Shown here piece after piece: positions 55,765-64,000 of a stretch of 64,000 nt of DNA (positions within the stretch are counted from its first letter, which is position 1; every line of letters begins with the position of its first letter). The notes under the pieces are model-generated. The model saw only the letters and a list, made by a program, of their open reading frames with translations. It ran no database searches and had not been told where the DNA came from. Made by a program: the position numbers and the translations under genes. Source of the stretch: an endosymbiont of Bathymodiolus septemdierum str. Myojin knoll (GTDB lineage Bacteria > Pseudomonadota > Gammaproteobacteria > PS1 > Pseudothioglobaceae); contig NZ_AP013042.1 of assembly GCF_001547755.1 (NCBI RefSeq), positions 992,001-1,056,000 on the forward strand, given 5' to 3'.

Positions 55765-56244
55765 ATGAACAAATTACTCTCAATTATATTTTTATCTTCA
55801 TTTCTAGGTGCTTGCGGTATCTCAAAATACATCCCAGATATGCCCGACTTGTCACTACCGAGTATCCCCTCCATTAAACCTTATAAAGCCGATGTGCGTC
55901 AAGGCTCTGTACTCACACGCTTCGCCATTAATCAATTAAAAACAGGGATGTCAAAACGCCAAGTTCAGGATATTATTGGTCAACCAAGCATTCTCGATCC
56001 ATTTCACAACAATCAATGGAACTACATTCACTACACAACACTGGGTTCGGGAGAAATCATCAACTATCGTTTAATTTTGACTTTTACAGCGGACAAATTG
56101 ACTAATATCAATACTGATGGCATTCGTTCTTTGCCAAAAATGACAAAAAAAGAACAAATAAAACAAGCCGAACGCCTTAACAAAGAGAAATCAAAAACAA
56201 AAGAAGAGGGTCTGCTATTGATGAAGGAAATAACTGGGGAGTAA
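55765..56244 (+). CDS. bamE: BamE (SmpA) outer-membrane assembly lipoprotein
   Basis: 159 residues. Lipoprotein signal ending LGACG (Cys17), then the BamE domain VRQGSVLTRFAINQLKTGMSKRQVQDIIG (two halves) and PFHNNQWNYIHY. A Lys/Glu-rich tail follows (about 130-159), longer than E. coli BamE (113 residues). Part of the BAM complex that inserts outer-membrane beta-barrels. Divergent from fur, a conserved arrangement. Confidence 0.93.
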   Translation: MNKLLSIIFLSSFLGACGISKYIPDMPDLSLPSIPSIKPYKADVRQGSVLTRFAINQLKTGMSKRQVQDIIGQPSILDPFHNNQWNYIHYTTLGSGEIINYRLILTFTADKLTNINTDGIRSLPKMTKKEQIKQAERLNKEKSKTKEEGLLLMKEITGE

Positions 56245-56259
56245 GTCCCACGCTGCCCT

Positions 56260-56865
56260 GTGTCATCACTCAAACTTAACAATGTAAGTTGCCAACGAGG
56301 TTACAACCTCTTGTTTAGCGATGTTTCTTTAACGCTCAATTCTGGCGATATCTTGCGTGTCACAGGTACAAATGGAAGTGGCAAAACCTCGTTGTTAAAA
56401 ATTCTTGCTGGTCTCAATGTACAAGAAAAAGGTACAATTCATTTAGGTGATAATGCAGTTAAATCAGAAATCTACCAAAGCGCTGTTTTTTATTTAGGGC
56501 ATTTACCTGCGTTAAGTAACGAGTTGACTTGTCTTGAAAATCTGCAATTTTTAACTGCTCTAAATCAATCAACTAACAAAGAACAAGCATTGATTATTGC
56601 ACTTGAAAAAGTAGGTTTATCGGGTTATAAAAACGAACTTTGCGGGCAACTTTCCGCGGGGCAAAAACGCCGTGTCGCTTTGGCAAGCTTGGTACTTTCT
56701 AAGGCGAAAGTTTGGTTGCTAGATGAGCCTTTCACCGCCTTAGACCCACAAGGAGTAAAGATGGTTGAGATGCATATTGAACAGCATTGTCAACAAGGTG
56801 GAATGTGTTTATTTACCACCCACCAAGCTTCTGCATTGAAAAATCAAAAGCTGTTGGCGTTATGA
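56260..56865 (+). CDS. ccmA: Heme exporter ATP-binding protein CcmA
   Basis: 201 residues with a GTG start at 56260 (no ATG is available before the conserved LKLNNVSCQRG). Walker A VTGTNGSGKTSLLK, ABC signature LSAGQKRRVALAS and Walker B VWLLDEPFTALD. Powers cytochrome c maturation system I with CcmB. Stop overlaps ccmB as ATGA. Confidence 0.92.
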   Translation: MSSLKLNNVSCQRGYNLLFSDVSLTLNSGDILRVTGTNGSGKTSLLKILAGLNVQEKGTIHLGDNAVKSEIYQSAVFYLGHLPALSNELTCLENLQFLTALNQSTNKEQALIIALEKVGLSGYKNELCGQLSAGQKRRVALASLVLSKAKVWLLDEPFTALDPQGVKMVEMHIEQHCQQGGMCLFTTHQASALKNQKLLAL

Positions 56866-57527
56866 ATATCTATCTACAAACCTTCACGCGCGATTTACGC
56901 TCTGCCTTACGCAATTCATCCAGTGTTTTAAATCCGTTGTTATTTTTTATCATTGCTATTTCACTATTCCCCTTGGCAATCAGCCCGGAGGCATCAACCT
57001 TGTCCCAAATCGCTGCAGGTATTATTTGGGTGTCCAGTATGCTGGCAGTGCTGTTATCGCTTAACACCCTGTTTCATAATGATTTTGACAATGGTGTACT
57101 CGAACAAATGGTGATTTCTCATCACTCGTTACCCTTATTAATTTTATCAAAAATTACCGCACATTGGCTATTGACAGGTGTGCCAATTATTTTACTTTCT
57201 CCATTGCTTGGTACTTTATTATTCCTTGATGGCGAAAGTATTAAGGTAATGATGCTGACCTTACTACTTGCTACACCAAGCCTGAGCTTGATTGGTGCAA
57301 TTGGTGCATCGTTGATTGTTAGCATTAAAAATTCAGGGATGCTATTATCATTATTAATCTTACCTTTATACATACCTATTTTAATTTTTACCTCCTCTGC
57401 TGTTTCGCAAGCACAAGCAGGATTAGAAATTGATGCTCAATTATATTTTTTGGGGGCAATTTTAGTAATGAGTACTATGATTGCACCTTTTATTGGTGCA
57501 CTTGCTCTAAAAATAAGTCTGGAATAA
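56862..57527 (+). CDS. ccmB: Heme exporter permease CcmB
   Basis: 221 residues from the ATG at 56862, inside the ccmA stop. Six membrane helices; N-terminal FTRDLRSALRNSSSVLNPLLFF is typical. Forms the CcmAB transporter used in holo-CcmE release. The next gene is metK, so ccmC-H are not in this cluster. Confidence 0.92.
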   Translation: MNIYLQTFTRDLRSALRNSSSVLNPLLFFIIAISLFPLAISPEASTLSQIAAGIIWVSSMLAVLLSLNTLFHNDFDNGVLEQMVISHHSLPLLILSKITAHWLLTGVPIILLSPLLGTLLFLDGESIKVMMLTLLLATPSLSLIGAIGASLIVSIKNSGMLLSLLILPLYIPILIFTSSAVSQAQAGLEIDAQLYFLGAILVMSTMIAPFIGALALKISLE

Positions 57528-57557
57528 AAATAAGTTTTCCATCAGAATTGCTTCTGA

Positions 57558-57563
57558 TATAAT
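57558..57563 (+). promoter_or_regulatory. metK promoter -10 (TATAAT)
   Basis: A perfect TATAAT lies ten bases before the riboswitch aptamer, placing the transcript start near 57570. No clear -35 is visible. Confidence 0.6.
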
Positions 57564-57572
57564 GTGCATATA

Positions 57573-57640
57573 TACGCTGATTTGCCCCGATTGCCAGCGT
57601 TGTTACCTTAGAGTAACCAAAACAAGCTAAAGCAGGATTT
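57573..57640 (+). promoter_or_regulatory. SAM-II/SAM-V-like riboswitch upstream of metK
   Basis: CGCTGATTT...CCGATTGCCAGCG followed by CAAGCTAAAGCAGG matches the SAM-II/SAM-V aptamer pattern: a P1 stem (ACGCTG with CAGCGT), a loop rich in U and C, and a downstream GCTAAAG segment that forms the pseudoknot. An optional hairpin GTTAC/GTAAC lies between. These aptamers bind S-adenosylmethionine, and metK makes SAM, which supports the call. The terminator at 57655-57676 provides a possible expression platform. Confidence 0.8.
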
Positions 57641-57654
57641 CTTCTATAAGAGAA

Positions 57655-57676
57655 ACCCACGCTTTGTGGGTTTTTT
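57655..57676 (+). terminator. Terminator of the metK leader (riboswitch platform)
   Basis: ACCCAC-GCTTT-GTGGGT followed by a T-run, 23 bases before the metK ATG. In the leader between promoter and gene it can only work as a regulated attenuator or partial terminator. Confidence 0.8.
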
Positions 57677-57698
57677 ATGTTTTAAAAGGAGAAAAAAC

Positions 57699-58832
57699 AT
57701 GATTTTCACTTCTGAGTCCGTTTCAGCCGGACATCCTGATAAAGTTTGCGACCAAATCTCTGACGCAATATTAGACGCCATTTTAACGCAAGACAAAAAC
57801 GCACGCGTTGCTTGCGAAACTTTGGTAAAAGACAATGATGTTGTTTTGGCAGGCGAGATTACCACTTCTGCTGAAGTGGATTACGACCAAATCGTGCGTA
57901 ACACCATTAACGAAATTGGCTACACCAAAGACGAATACGGTTTCACCGGAGACACTTGCACAATCACCAATTTATTGGGTAGACAATCCCCTGAAATCGC
58001 ACAAGGTGTTAATGAATTTACAGACCACGAGCAAGGTGCAGGTGATCAAGGTTTAATGTTTGGTTATGCCTGTAATGCGACAGATGCTTTAATGCCTGCG
58101 CCAATTTTATACGCACATCGTTTGGTGCAAAAACAAGCGGAATTAATGAAAAATGGTACATTGCCGTGGTTGCGTCCTGATGCAAAATCACAAGTTTCTT
58201 GTATTTATGAAGGCAACAAAATCATTGGCATTGATGCAATAGTTTTATCCACGCAGCACGATGAAAATATTTCTCAAAATGATTTAATCGAAGCTGTTCG
58301 TGAAGAAATAATTAAGCCGATTTTGCCAAGCGAATGGCTTAATGACGACACAAAATATCATATCAATCCAACAGGTGCCTTCATTATCGGTGGACCTGTC
58401 GGTGATGCAGGTTTGACGGGTCGTAAAATTATCGTTGATACTTATGGCGGTATGGCGCGACACGGTGGCGGTGCATTTTCGGGTAAAGACCCATCAAAAG
58501 TTGACCGTTCAGCTGCGTATGCAGCCCGCTATGTGGCAAAAAATATCGTTGCTGCAGGTTTAGCAGACCGCTGTGAAATCCAAGTTTCTTATGCGATTGG
58601 TATAGCTGAACCGACCTCAATCAGTGTTGAAACTTTTAACACAGGAAAAATTTCAGATACAGAAATTGAAAGTTTGGTGAGAGAGCATTTTGACTTACGC
58701 CCCAAGGGTTTAATTACAATGCTAGCGTTAAAGCGTCCTATTTATCAACAAACTGCAAGCTATGGACATTTTGGCCGCACCGAAGATGCCATCAGTTGGG
58801 AAAAAACCGACCGCATACATTTACTAAAATAA
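57699..58832 (+). CDS. metK: S-adenosylmethionine synthetase
   Basis: 377 residues from the ATG at 57699, set by an AAAAGGAG site at 57683-57690 and the conserved start [19 protein letters not shown]; the longer frame opening at 57666 lies in the terminator. [12 protein letters not shown] and [19 protein letters not shown] are the ATP and metal sites. Makes SAM from methionine and ATP. Under apparent control of the SAM-binding leader; followed by ahcY. Confidence 0.97.
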   Translation: MIFTSESVSAGHPDKVCDQISDAILDAILTQDKNARVACETLVKDNDVVLAGEITTSAEVDYDQIVRNTINEIGYTKDEYGFTGDTCTITNLLGRQSPEIAQGVNEFTDHEQGAGDQGLMFGYACNATDALMPAPILYAHRLVQKQAELMKNGTLPWLRPDAKSQVSCIYEGNKIIGIDAIVLSTQHDENISQNDLIEAVREEIIKPILPSEWLNDDTKYHINPTGAFIIGGPVGDAGLTGRKIIVDTYGGMARHGGGAFSGKDPSKVDRSAAYAARYVAKNIVAAGLADRCEIQVSYAIGIAEPTSISVETFNTGKISDTEIESLVREHFDLRPKGLITMLALKRPIYQQTASYGHFGRTEDAISWEKTDRIHLLK

Positions 58833-58851
58833 ATTATTATTGGAGAATAAA

Positions 58852-60219
58852 ATGAACAATACAATAACAAATAATGACTATAAAGTTGCTAATATGGATT
58901 TGGCTGATTTCGGTCGTAAGGAAATTGAATTAGCAGAGAAAGAAATGCCAGCATTAATGGCATTAAGAACTAAATACAGCGTTAAAAAACCCTTGAAAGG
59001 GGCAAAAATTTTAGGCTGTATTCATATGACTATTCAAACAGCAGTTTTAATGGAAACTTTAGTGGATTTAGGTGCACAAGTTCGCTGGTCATCATGTAAT
59101 ATATTCTCAACACAAGACCATGCGGCAGCGGCAATGGTGGCTGCGGATATCCCTACTTTTGCCTGGAAAGGCGAGACGGAAGAAGAATTTTTGTGGTGTA
59201 TTGAACAAACTATTTTGTCTAATGGCAAATCTTGGGATGCAAATATGGTGTTAGATGATGGTGGCGATTTAACTCAGATGTTGCACGAAAAATACCCTGA
59301 AATGCTAAAAAATATTCACGGCATTAGTGAAGAAACCACAACAGGTGTTCACCGTTTGATTGAAATGATGGAAAAGAACGAGCTTAAAGTTCCTGCCATC
59401 AATGTTAACGACTCCGTCACCAAGTCAAAAAATGACAACAAATACGGCTGTCGACACTCGCTTAACGATGCAATCAAACGCGGCACAGATATGCTAATGG
59501 CAGGCAAAAAAGCCTTAGTTATTGGCTATGGTGATGTCGGTAAAGGCTCAGCGCAATCACTGCGCCAAGAAGGTATGATTGTTAAAATCAGTGAAATAGA
59601 CCCTATCTGCGCAATGCAAGCATGTATGGACGGTTTTGAAATCGTTTCTCCTTACAAGCAAGGTAACAATACAGGCAAAACCAATGACATTAACAAGCGT
59701 TTATTAGCCACCACCGATTTAATCGTTACTACTACAGGCAACTACAATGTCTGTGACTCTGCAATGTTGCAAATGATTAAGCGAGGTTCTGTCGTTTGTA
59801 ACATTGGTCACTTTGACAACGAAATTGACACTCAATTTATGCGTGACAATTGGTCTTGGGATGAAGTCAAACCTCAAGTTCACCGCGTTAATAGAAGTGC
59901 TGACAAGGACGACTACATCGTTTTATTATCCGAAGGTCGCTTGGTCAACTTAGGTAACGCTACAGGTCACCCAAGTCGTATTATGGACGGCTCATTCGCC
60001 AACCAGGTATTGGCACAAATGTATCTATTTGACAAAAAATTTGCCACTCATGGTGGCAATATCTATGTCGAAGTCTTACCAAAAAAACTTGATGAAGAAG
60101 TTGCAGCTGATATGGTTGCAGGTTTTGGCGGTGTCATCACCAAACTCACCAACGAACAAGCTGACTATATCAATGTACCTAGCCAAGGTCCATTCAAGTC
60201 TGAAAGTTATAAGTATTAA
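58852..60219 (+). CDS. ahcY: S-adenosylhomocysteine hydrolase
   Basis: 455 residues from the ATG at 58852, behind a GGAG site. NAD-binding [28 protein letters not shown], and the C-terminal FKSESYKY. Splits S-adenosylhomocysteine to adenosine and homocysteine, closing the methyl cycle begun by MetK. Probably one transcript with metK, 20 bases apart. Confidence 0.97.
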   Translation: MNNTITNNDYKVANMDLADFGRKEIELAEKEMPALMALRTKYSVKKPLKGAKILGCIHMTIQTAVLMETLVDLGAQVRWSSCNIFSTQDHAAAAMVAADIPTFAWKGETEEEFLWCIEQTILSNGKSWDANMVLDDGGDLTQMLHEKYPEMLKNIHGISEETTTGVHRLIEMMEKNELKVPAINVNDSVTKSKNDNKYGCRHSLNDAIKRGTDMLMAGKKALVIGYGDVGKGSAQSLRQEGMIVKISEIDPICAMQACMDGFEIVSPYKQGNNTGKTNDINKRLLATTDLIVTTTGNYNVCDSAMLQMIKRGSVVCNIGHFDNEIDTQFMRDNWSWDEVKPQVHRVNRSADKDDYIVLLSEGRLVNLGNATGHPSRIMDGSFANQVLAQMYLFDKKFATHGGNIYVEVLPKKLDEEVAADMVAGFGGVITKLTNEQADYINVPSQGPFKSESYKY

Positions 60220-60294
60220 ATACCGCCTACTTGACAAAAATAAAAAAAAACACTTAAACTTTAGCAACTTTTATTTAATTATCAGAGAGTTTCA

Positions 60295-60988
60295 ATGAAA
60301 AAAATTATATTTTTACTTCATTTGAGTTTGTCCAGTTTTGTTTATTCAGGGTTTTTGGAAGGTATGAATGACTATAAAAATTCAGACTACAGATCTGCAT
60401 TTTTAGAGTGGCTACCCTTGGCTAACGCAGAAGATGGTATTGCCCAATATAATATTGCAAGGCTGTACAAACTTGGAAAAGGTGTCAGGAGAGACGATGA
60501 AGTATCGTTCGAGTGGTTTAAAAATCATTTGAGAACGGTGTAAGTCTCGCAAAAAAAGAAATGATATTACTGCAGCCAACATTTTTTACAGATTTAGAAG
60601 TTGAAAGATTGGCCAAACTAAAAACTGAAAGATTGGCTAGATTAGAGGCTGAAAGGCTAGCAAAGCCAAAAAAATCAAACTCTAAATTAACAAACATACA
60701 AATTTGGGCGTTAAAACGCTTTGAAGAAACAGGTAGTTTGGCACCATCTTGCCTTGGTAGCACCTCAATTAAAAAAGATTGTCAAATTATTTTTGATTGG
60801 TACGAGCCAGCTGCAAAAAAAAAGGCTATGTTTACGCCCAATATCTATTAGGTATTATTTACGCACAAGGAAAGGCTAATGCAAATAATATTGATCGTGC
60901 AAAATATTGGCTTAATAAGGTAATAAAATCAAACGATTCAGAATTTAGTAAAAAATCTATTCAAGGTTTAAAACTATTGAGGCAGTAG
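60295..60988 (+). pseudogene. Sel1-repeat protein broken by two frameshifts
   Basis: Three reading-frame pieces join into one Sel1-repeat lipoprotein-like secreted protein. Piece one (to 60543) has a signal peptide and a Sel1 repeat (AQYNIARLYKLGKGVRRDDEVSFEWF). The expected continuation ENGVSLAKKE is in another frame, after an A5 run near 60520. Piece two contains an ERLAKL-type repeat; its frame is lost in an A9 run (60816-60824), where the natural continuation KGYVYAQYLLGIIYAQG begins in a third frame. Either a decaying gene or one rescued by slippage on A-runs. Confidence 0.8.
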
Positions 60989-61028
60989 TTTACGGTAAAA
61001 TATTCTATTATTTTCTAGCGACTTAACC

Positions 61029-61919
61029 ATGTTAAACTTGGATGCAACTGTTTCATTCCAAAATTTAATCTTAAAACTACAATCTTTTTGGGCATCTAAA
61101 GGCTGTACTTTATTACAGCCCTTTGATATGGAGATGGGTGCAGGGACTTTTCACCCAGCGACTTTTTTGCGGGCAATTGGACCTGAGCCCTGGAAGGCGG
61201 CATATGTCCAACCATCTCGTCGTCCGACAGATGGGCGTTATGGCGAGAACCCGAACCGCCTACAACATTATTATCAGTTTCAGGTGATTCTAAAGCCATC
61301 GCCGAAAGATATTCAAGATTTATATTTAGAATCTTTAGCAGAAATTGGTATTGATTTAAAAAAACACGATGTACGCTTTGTGGAGGATAACTGGGAATCA
61401 CCGACTTTGGGCGCTTGGGGTTTAGGTTGGGAAGTTTGGTTAAATGGAATGGAAGTATCACAATTTACCTACTTCCAACAGGTTGGTGGATTGCCGTGCA
61501 AACCTGTAGCAGGCGAACTGACTTATGGATTGGAACGCCTGGCAATGTATTTACAGGGCGTGGATTCGGTGTACGATTTGGTGTGGGTTGATGGCGTTAG
61601 TTATGGCGATGTTTTCCATCAAAACGAAGTGGAGCAGTCTAAATATAATTTTGAAATTGCTGATACCGATATATTATTTAGGCAATTTGACGAAGCCGAA
61701 GCAATGAATCAGAGGCTGATTAAAGAAGCCCTACCCTACCCTGCGTACGAACAAGTGATGAAGGCATCGCACTTATTTAATCTACTCGATGCTCGTCACG
61801 CTATCAGTGTTACTGACAGGGCTCGCTTTATCCGTCGTGTGCGTGCAATGAGTCAAAAAGTGGCAAAAACTTATTACGATTCGCGTGAAGCATTAGGCTT
61901 TCCGATGATTAAAAAATAA
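61029..61919 (+). CDS. glyQ: Glycyl-tRNA synthetase alpha subunit
   Basis: 296 residues. Catalytic core motifs [44 protein letters not shown] (two halves) and TYFQQVGG. Partner of glyS at 45051-47084. Isolated from glyS; followed after 6 bases by a membrane protein gene. Confidence 0.97.
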   Translation: MLNLDATVSFQNLILKLQSFWASKGCTLLQPFDMEMGAGTFHPATFLRAIGPEPWKAAYVQPSRRPTDGRYGENPNRLQHYYQFQVILKPSPKDIQDLYLESLAEIGIDLKKHDVRFVEDNWESPTLGAWGLGWEVWLNGMEVSQFTYFQQVGGLPCKPVAGELTYGLERLAMYLQGVDSVYDLVWVDGVSYGDVFHQNEVEQSKYNFEIADTDILFRQFDEAEAMNQRLIKEALPYPAYEQVMKASHLFNLLDARHAISVTDRARFIRRVRAMSQKVAKTYYDSREALGFPMIKK

Positions 61920-61925
61920 GCGTCA

Positions 61926-62510
61926 ATGCAAATATTCTCAATACTTTATCAAAAGGCGTTAGATTGGGCGCAGAGTAAATACGCAATCTATTGGCTTGCT
62001 TTAATCAGTTTTGTAGAATCTTTCATCTTGCCTTATCCGCCACCCGATGTTTTGCTTGCACCGATGGCACTTAAAAAACCGAATAAAGCCTATCAATTTG
62101 CACTGATTTGCACGGTTTTTTCAGTTTTAGGGGGTATGGTTGGTTACTATATTGGTGCGATTTTATTGGATGTTGTCACCCCTTTACTTGCCAAACTTAA
62201 CTATTTAGACAAAATAGATGCCATTGAATTATGGTTTGAAGAATACGGTATTTGGATTGTTGCCATCGCAGGATTTTCACCAATGCCTTATAAGATATTT
62301 ACGGTTGGCGCAGGTATTGCCAATATGGCGTTTTTGCCCTTTGTGCTAATATCATTATTCGCCAGAGGCGTGCGATTTTTCTTAGTTGCTTTTTTGGTTA
62401 GAAAATTGGGTGATATCTGTGATATTTGGTTAAAAAAATATATTGACCGCTTGGGCTATGCATTAATTATTGTTATTGGAGCAGGAATTTGGTATGTTAA
62501 AACACATTAA
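61926..62510 (+). CDS. DedA/VTT-family membrane protein (YqaA-like)
   Basis: 194 residues, about five membrane helices. SFILPYPPPDVLLAPMALKKP near the N-terminus and GFSPMPYKIFTVGAGIANM match the YqaA branch of the SNARE-associated/VTT superfamily, thought to act as lipid scramblase-like or proton-dependent transporters. Overlaps the next gene by 17 bases. Confidence 0.88.
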   Translation: MQIFSILYQKALDWAQSKYAIYWLALISFVESFILPYPPPDVLLAPMALKKPNKAYQFALICTVFSVLGGMVGYYIGAILLDVVTPLLAKLNYLDKIDAIELWFEEYGIWIVAIAGFSPMPYKIFTVGAGIANMAFLPFVLISLFARGVRFFLVAFLVRKLGDICDIWLKKYIDRLGYALIIVIGAGIWYVKTH

Positions 62511-63057
62511 ATTTTTTACCGTTATTTTTATCTCTGCGACACTCATTGGCTGCTTTTCTGATGGACAGAGAAAACGCGTCATTATTATTGATAAATCAAC
62601 CAGTGTGGAAAATATCAGCCCTAATCGTCTGCCTAACCTCGTTCAGCCTAAAAAGACTGTTACAAAAACTCATAAAAAAATCAACAAAAAACCTTTAACA
62701 AATAAAACAATTATCAAAAGAAAGAAAGAGTTACTCCCCGTTACTGGCAAAGTTATCAAATCTTTTTCTAAAAAAAATCAAGGTATTACCATTGCCACTC
62801 AGCCAGGGCAAGCCGTTCACGCCATTCGTAAAGGTATCGTGGTTTACAGTGGTAAAATAAAAAGACACGGAAAAATGATTATCATAAAACACGCACTCGG
62901 ATTTTATAGCACCTACACCCAAAACCAAACCTTAAAAGTGCAAAGTGGTGACAAAGTCACAAAAGGTCAAATCATCGCCCTCACTGGAAAAAATAATTTT
63001 TACTTTGAAATGAAAAAATTTGAAACCCCAATTGACCCTCTTAAATATTTAAAATAA
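62494..63057 (+). CDS. LytM/M23-domain lipoprotein, catalytically degenerate
   Basis: 187 residues from the ATG at 62494. Lipoprotein signal with lipobox LIGC, a basic Lys/Thr-rich linker (about 40-85), then a LytM fold (about 90-185): VHAIRKGIVVYSGKIKRHGKMIIIKHALGFYSTYTQ (two halves) and GDKVTKGQIIALTG. The metal-binding H-x-H near the end is replaced by YFE and the first His is missing, so it should not cut peptidoglycan. It resembles NlpD/EnvC-type amidase activators but has no LysM domain. Confidence 0.85.
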   Translation: MLKHIKFFTVIFISATLIGCFSDGQRKRVIIIDKSTSVENISPNRLPNLVQPKKTVTKTHKKINKKPLTNKTIIKRKKELLPVTGKVIKSFSKKNQGITIATQPGQAVHAIRKGIVVYSGKIKRHGKMIIIKHALGFYSTYTQNQTLKVQSGDKVTKGQIIALTGKNNFYFEMKKFETPIDPLKYLK

Positions 63058-63073
63058 CGGATAATAAAATTCT

Positions 63074-64000
63074 ATGAATGATTTCTTACAAAATATAACC
63101 CTTCATCAATCCGCAGGTGCTTTGCTCGTAGTAGCATTAGTGATGCGTGTGGTTTTGAGTATGGTTTTAACAGGATTGGTCAAGCAAGCGCAGAAGACTA
63201 AAAATCAATTAGATAACCATTTGATTGAGGCAGTGGCATTGCCATTGAAAACAATGATTTGGTTTGGACTGGTATTCTTCTTAATTGATTTATTTAAAGG
63301 TGAGTTGGAATTTTTTCTGAGTCTAATTGCTTACATTAATATCGTGCCGATTTTTATTGTGGCTTGGGCAATGATTCGTATGGTATCTGGGATTGAGGCG
63401 TATTTGATTAAGAGAAAATCTAAGGTAAACAGCGATTCAATTCGATTGATTTCGCGATTGACTAAAATTTTAATTGGAATTGGGATTGCGTTAGGCTTAG
63501 CGCAGCATCTTGGATTTTCGGTATCGGGTCTACTAACTTTTGGCGGTGTGGGTGGTATTGTGATAGGTTTTGCAGCCAAAGATATGCTCTCAAATATCTT
63601 TGGCGGGTTAATGTTACAGATGGATAGACCATTTTCAACAGGGGATTGGATTCGCTCTGATCAGTTTGAAGGAACCGTTGAGAAGATTGGGTGGCGAATG
63701 ACGCGTATTCGTACTTTTAGTAAAAATCCGATTTATATTCCGAATTCTATTTTTTCCTCCATTCCGATTGAGACACCATCACGGATGACCAATCGTCGAA
63801 TTAAAGAGACCATTGGTATTCGTTATGACGATATTGCGCAAATGCCTATCATTGTTGCAGAAATAGAATCCATGCTAACAGCGCACAAAGAAATCGATCA
63901 AACCCAGCCATTACGCGTGTATTTTAATTATTTTAATGCATCATCACTTGATATTAATGTTTACGCCTTTAGTAAAACCACAGAAAAAGATAAATATCAA
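63074..64000 (+). CDS. MscS-family mechanosensitive channel (partial, runs off right edge)
   Basis: 309 codons from the ATG at 63074, still open at the window end. Four membrane helices (about 15-35, 60-80, 90-110 and 140-175) and the pore/beta domain with GVGGIVIGFAAKDMLSNIFGGLML and FSTGDWIRSDQFEGTVEKIGWRMTRIRTF (two halves). Releases solutes on hypo-osmotic shock. The end of the cytoplasmic cage is not in the window. Confidence 0.92.
   Translation, partial: MNDFLQNITLHQSAGALLVVALVMRVVLSMVLTGLVKQAQKTKNQLDNHLIEAVALPLKTMIWFGLVFFLIDLFKGELEFFLSLIAYINIVPIFIVAWAMIRMVSGIEAYLIKRKSKVNSDSIRLISRLTKILIGIGIALGLAQHLGFSVSGLLTFGGVGGIVIGFAAKDMLSNIFGGLMLQMDRPFSTGDWIRSDQFEGTVEKIGWRMTRIRTFSKNPIYIPNSIFSSIPIETPSRMTNRRIKETIGIRYDDIAQMPIIVAEIESMLTAHKEIDQTQPLRVYFNYFNASSLDINVYAFSKTTEKDKYQ

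Noticed and set aside
1-64000. CRISPR array, rRNA or tRNA genes, replication origin
   Set aside because: No regularly spaced repeats, rRNA signatures, cloverleaf or DnaA-box clusters were seen by eye.

Overview
The window reads as chromosome of an AT-rich, autotrophic gammaproteobacterium. A form II RuBisCO operon (cbbM-cbbQ-cbbO with a divergent LysR gene), nitrate assimilation genes, a full molybdenum cofactor set and typical gammaproteobacterial neighbourhoods (tolQRA, ruvB-ybgC, fur next to bamE, hemA-prfA) point to the sulfur-oxidising SUP05/Thioglobus group. The toxin, adhesin and insertion-sequence content at the left end resembles relatives that live in deep-sea mussels. This placement is inferred from gene content and remembered protein similarity; no search was run.

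Layout. 1-9,650 is an accessory island: the N-terminal part of a giant Ig-repeat adhesin (runs off the left edge), an IS5-type element, a CdiA-like contact-dependent toxin whose last ~85 residues match the colicin E3 ribosomal RNase, its overlapping immunity gene, and a REP-associated (RAYT) transposase gene whose 3' end was hit by an IS256-type element with a clean 8-bp target duplication. 9,673-15,269 holds ntrY-ntrX-trkA-trkH on the minus strand, with an NtrX that lacks its sigma-54 AAA+ domain. 15,402-17,992 holds rnd-ppa-rsmD-coaD. 18,149-25,152 is a four-gene nitrate assimilation operon (nirB, transporter, fused PP2C phosphatase/kinase, compact nasA) preceded by a leader with two terminator-like hairpins. 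25,404-31,482 is molybdenum cofactor synthesis (moaE, mobA, moeA-moaC-moaA-moaD, mog) with nhaA embedded. 31,484-37,533 is the RuBisCO locus. 37,530-42,185 holds purU-argJ and feoB-feoA with a small FTR1-like ORF. 42,288-44,315 holds a cation efflux gene, ruvC and a thioredoxin. 44,312-52,042 is one long minus-strand run: lolB-ruvB-ybgC-tolQ-tolR-tolA-orf131-minC-glyS-PGPGW protein-arsC-like. 52,114-64,000 carries hemA-prfA, znuB-fur, bamE-ccmA-ccmB, a SAM riboswitch with metK-ahcY, a frameshifted Sel1 gene, glyQ, a DedA-like protein, a LytM lipoprotein and an MscS channel that runs off the right edge.

How it fits together. NasA needs the molybdenum cofactor made by the adjacent moa/moe/mob/mog genes, and the transporter, nitrate reductase and siroheme nitrite reductase take nitrate to ammonium. 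CbbQ/CbbO are the RuBisCO activase pair. Fe(II) uptake (Feo) and a divergent efflux gene share a Fur-box-like palindrome, and a fur gene lies further along. No rRNA, tRNA or CRISPR array was seen, and no stretch over 300 bases lacks a gene.

The most notable items are the colicin-E3-type CDI toxin/immunity module on a short CdiA without an N-terminal secretion domain, the attenuator-like nirB leader, the SAM-II/SAM-V-like riboswitch, the FTR1-like mini-ORF in the feo operon, and an unexplained long-stem element between coaD and nasA.
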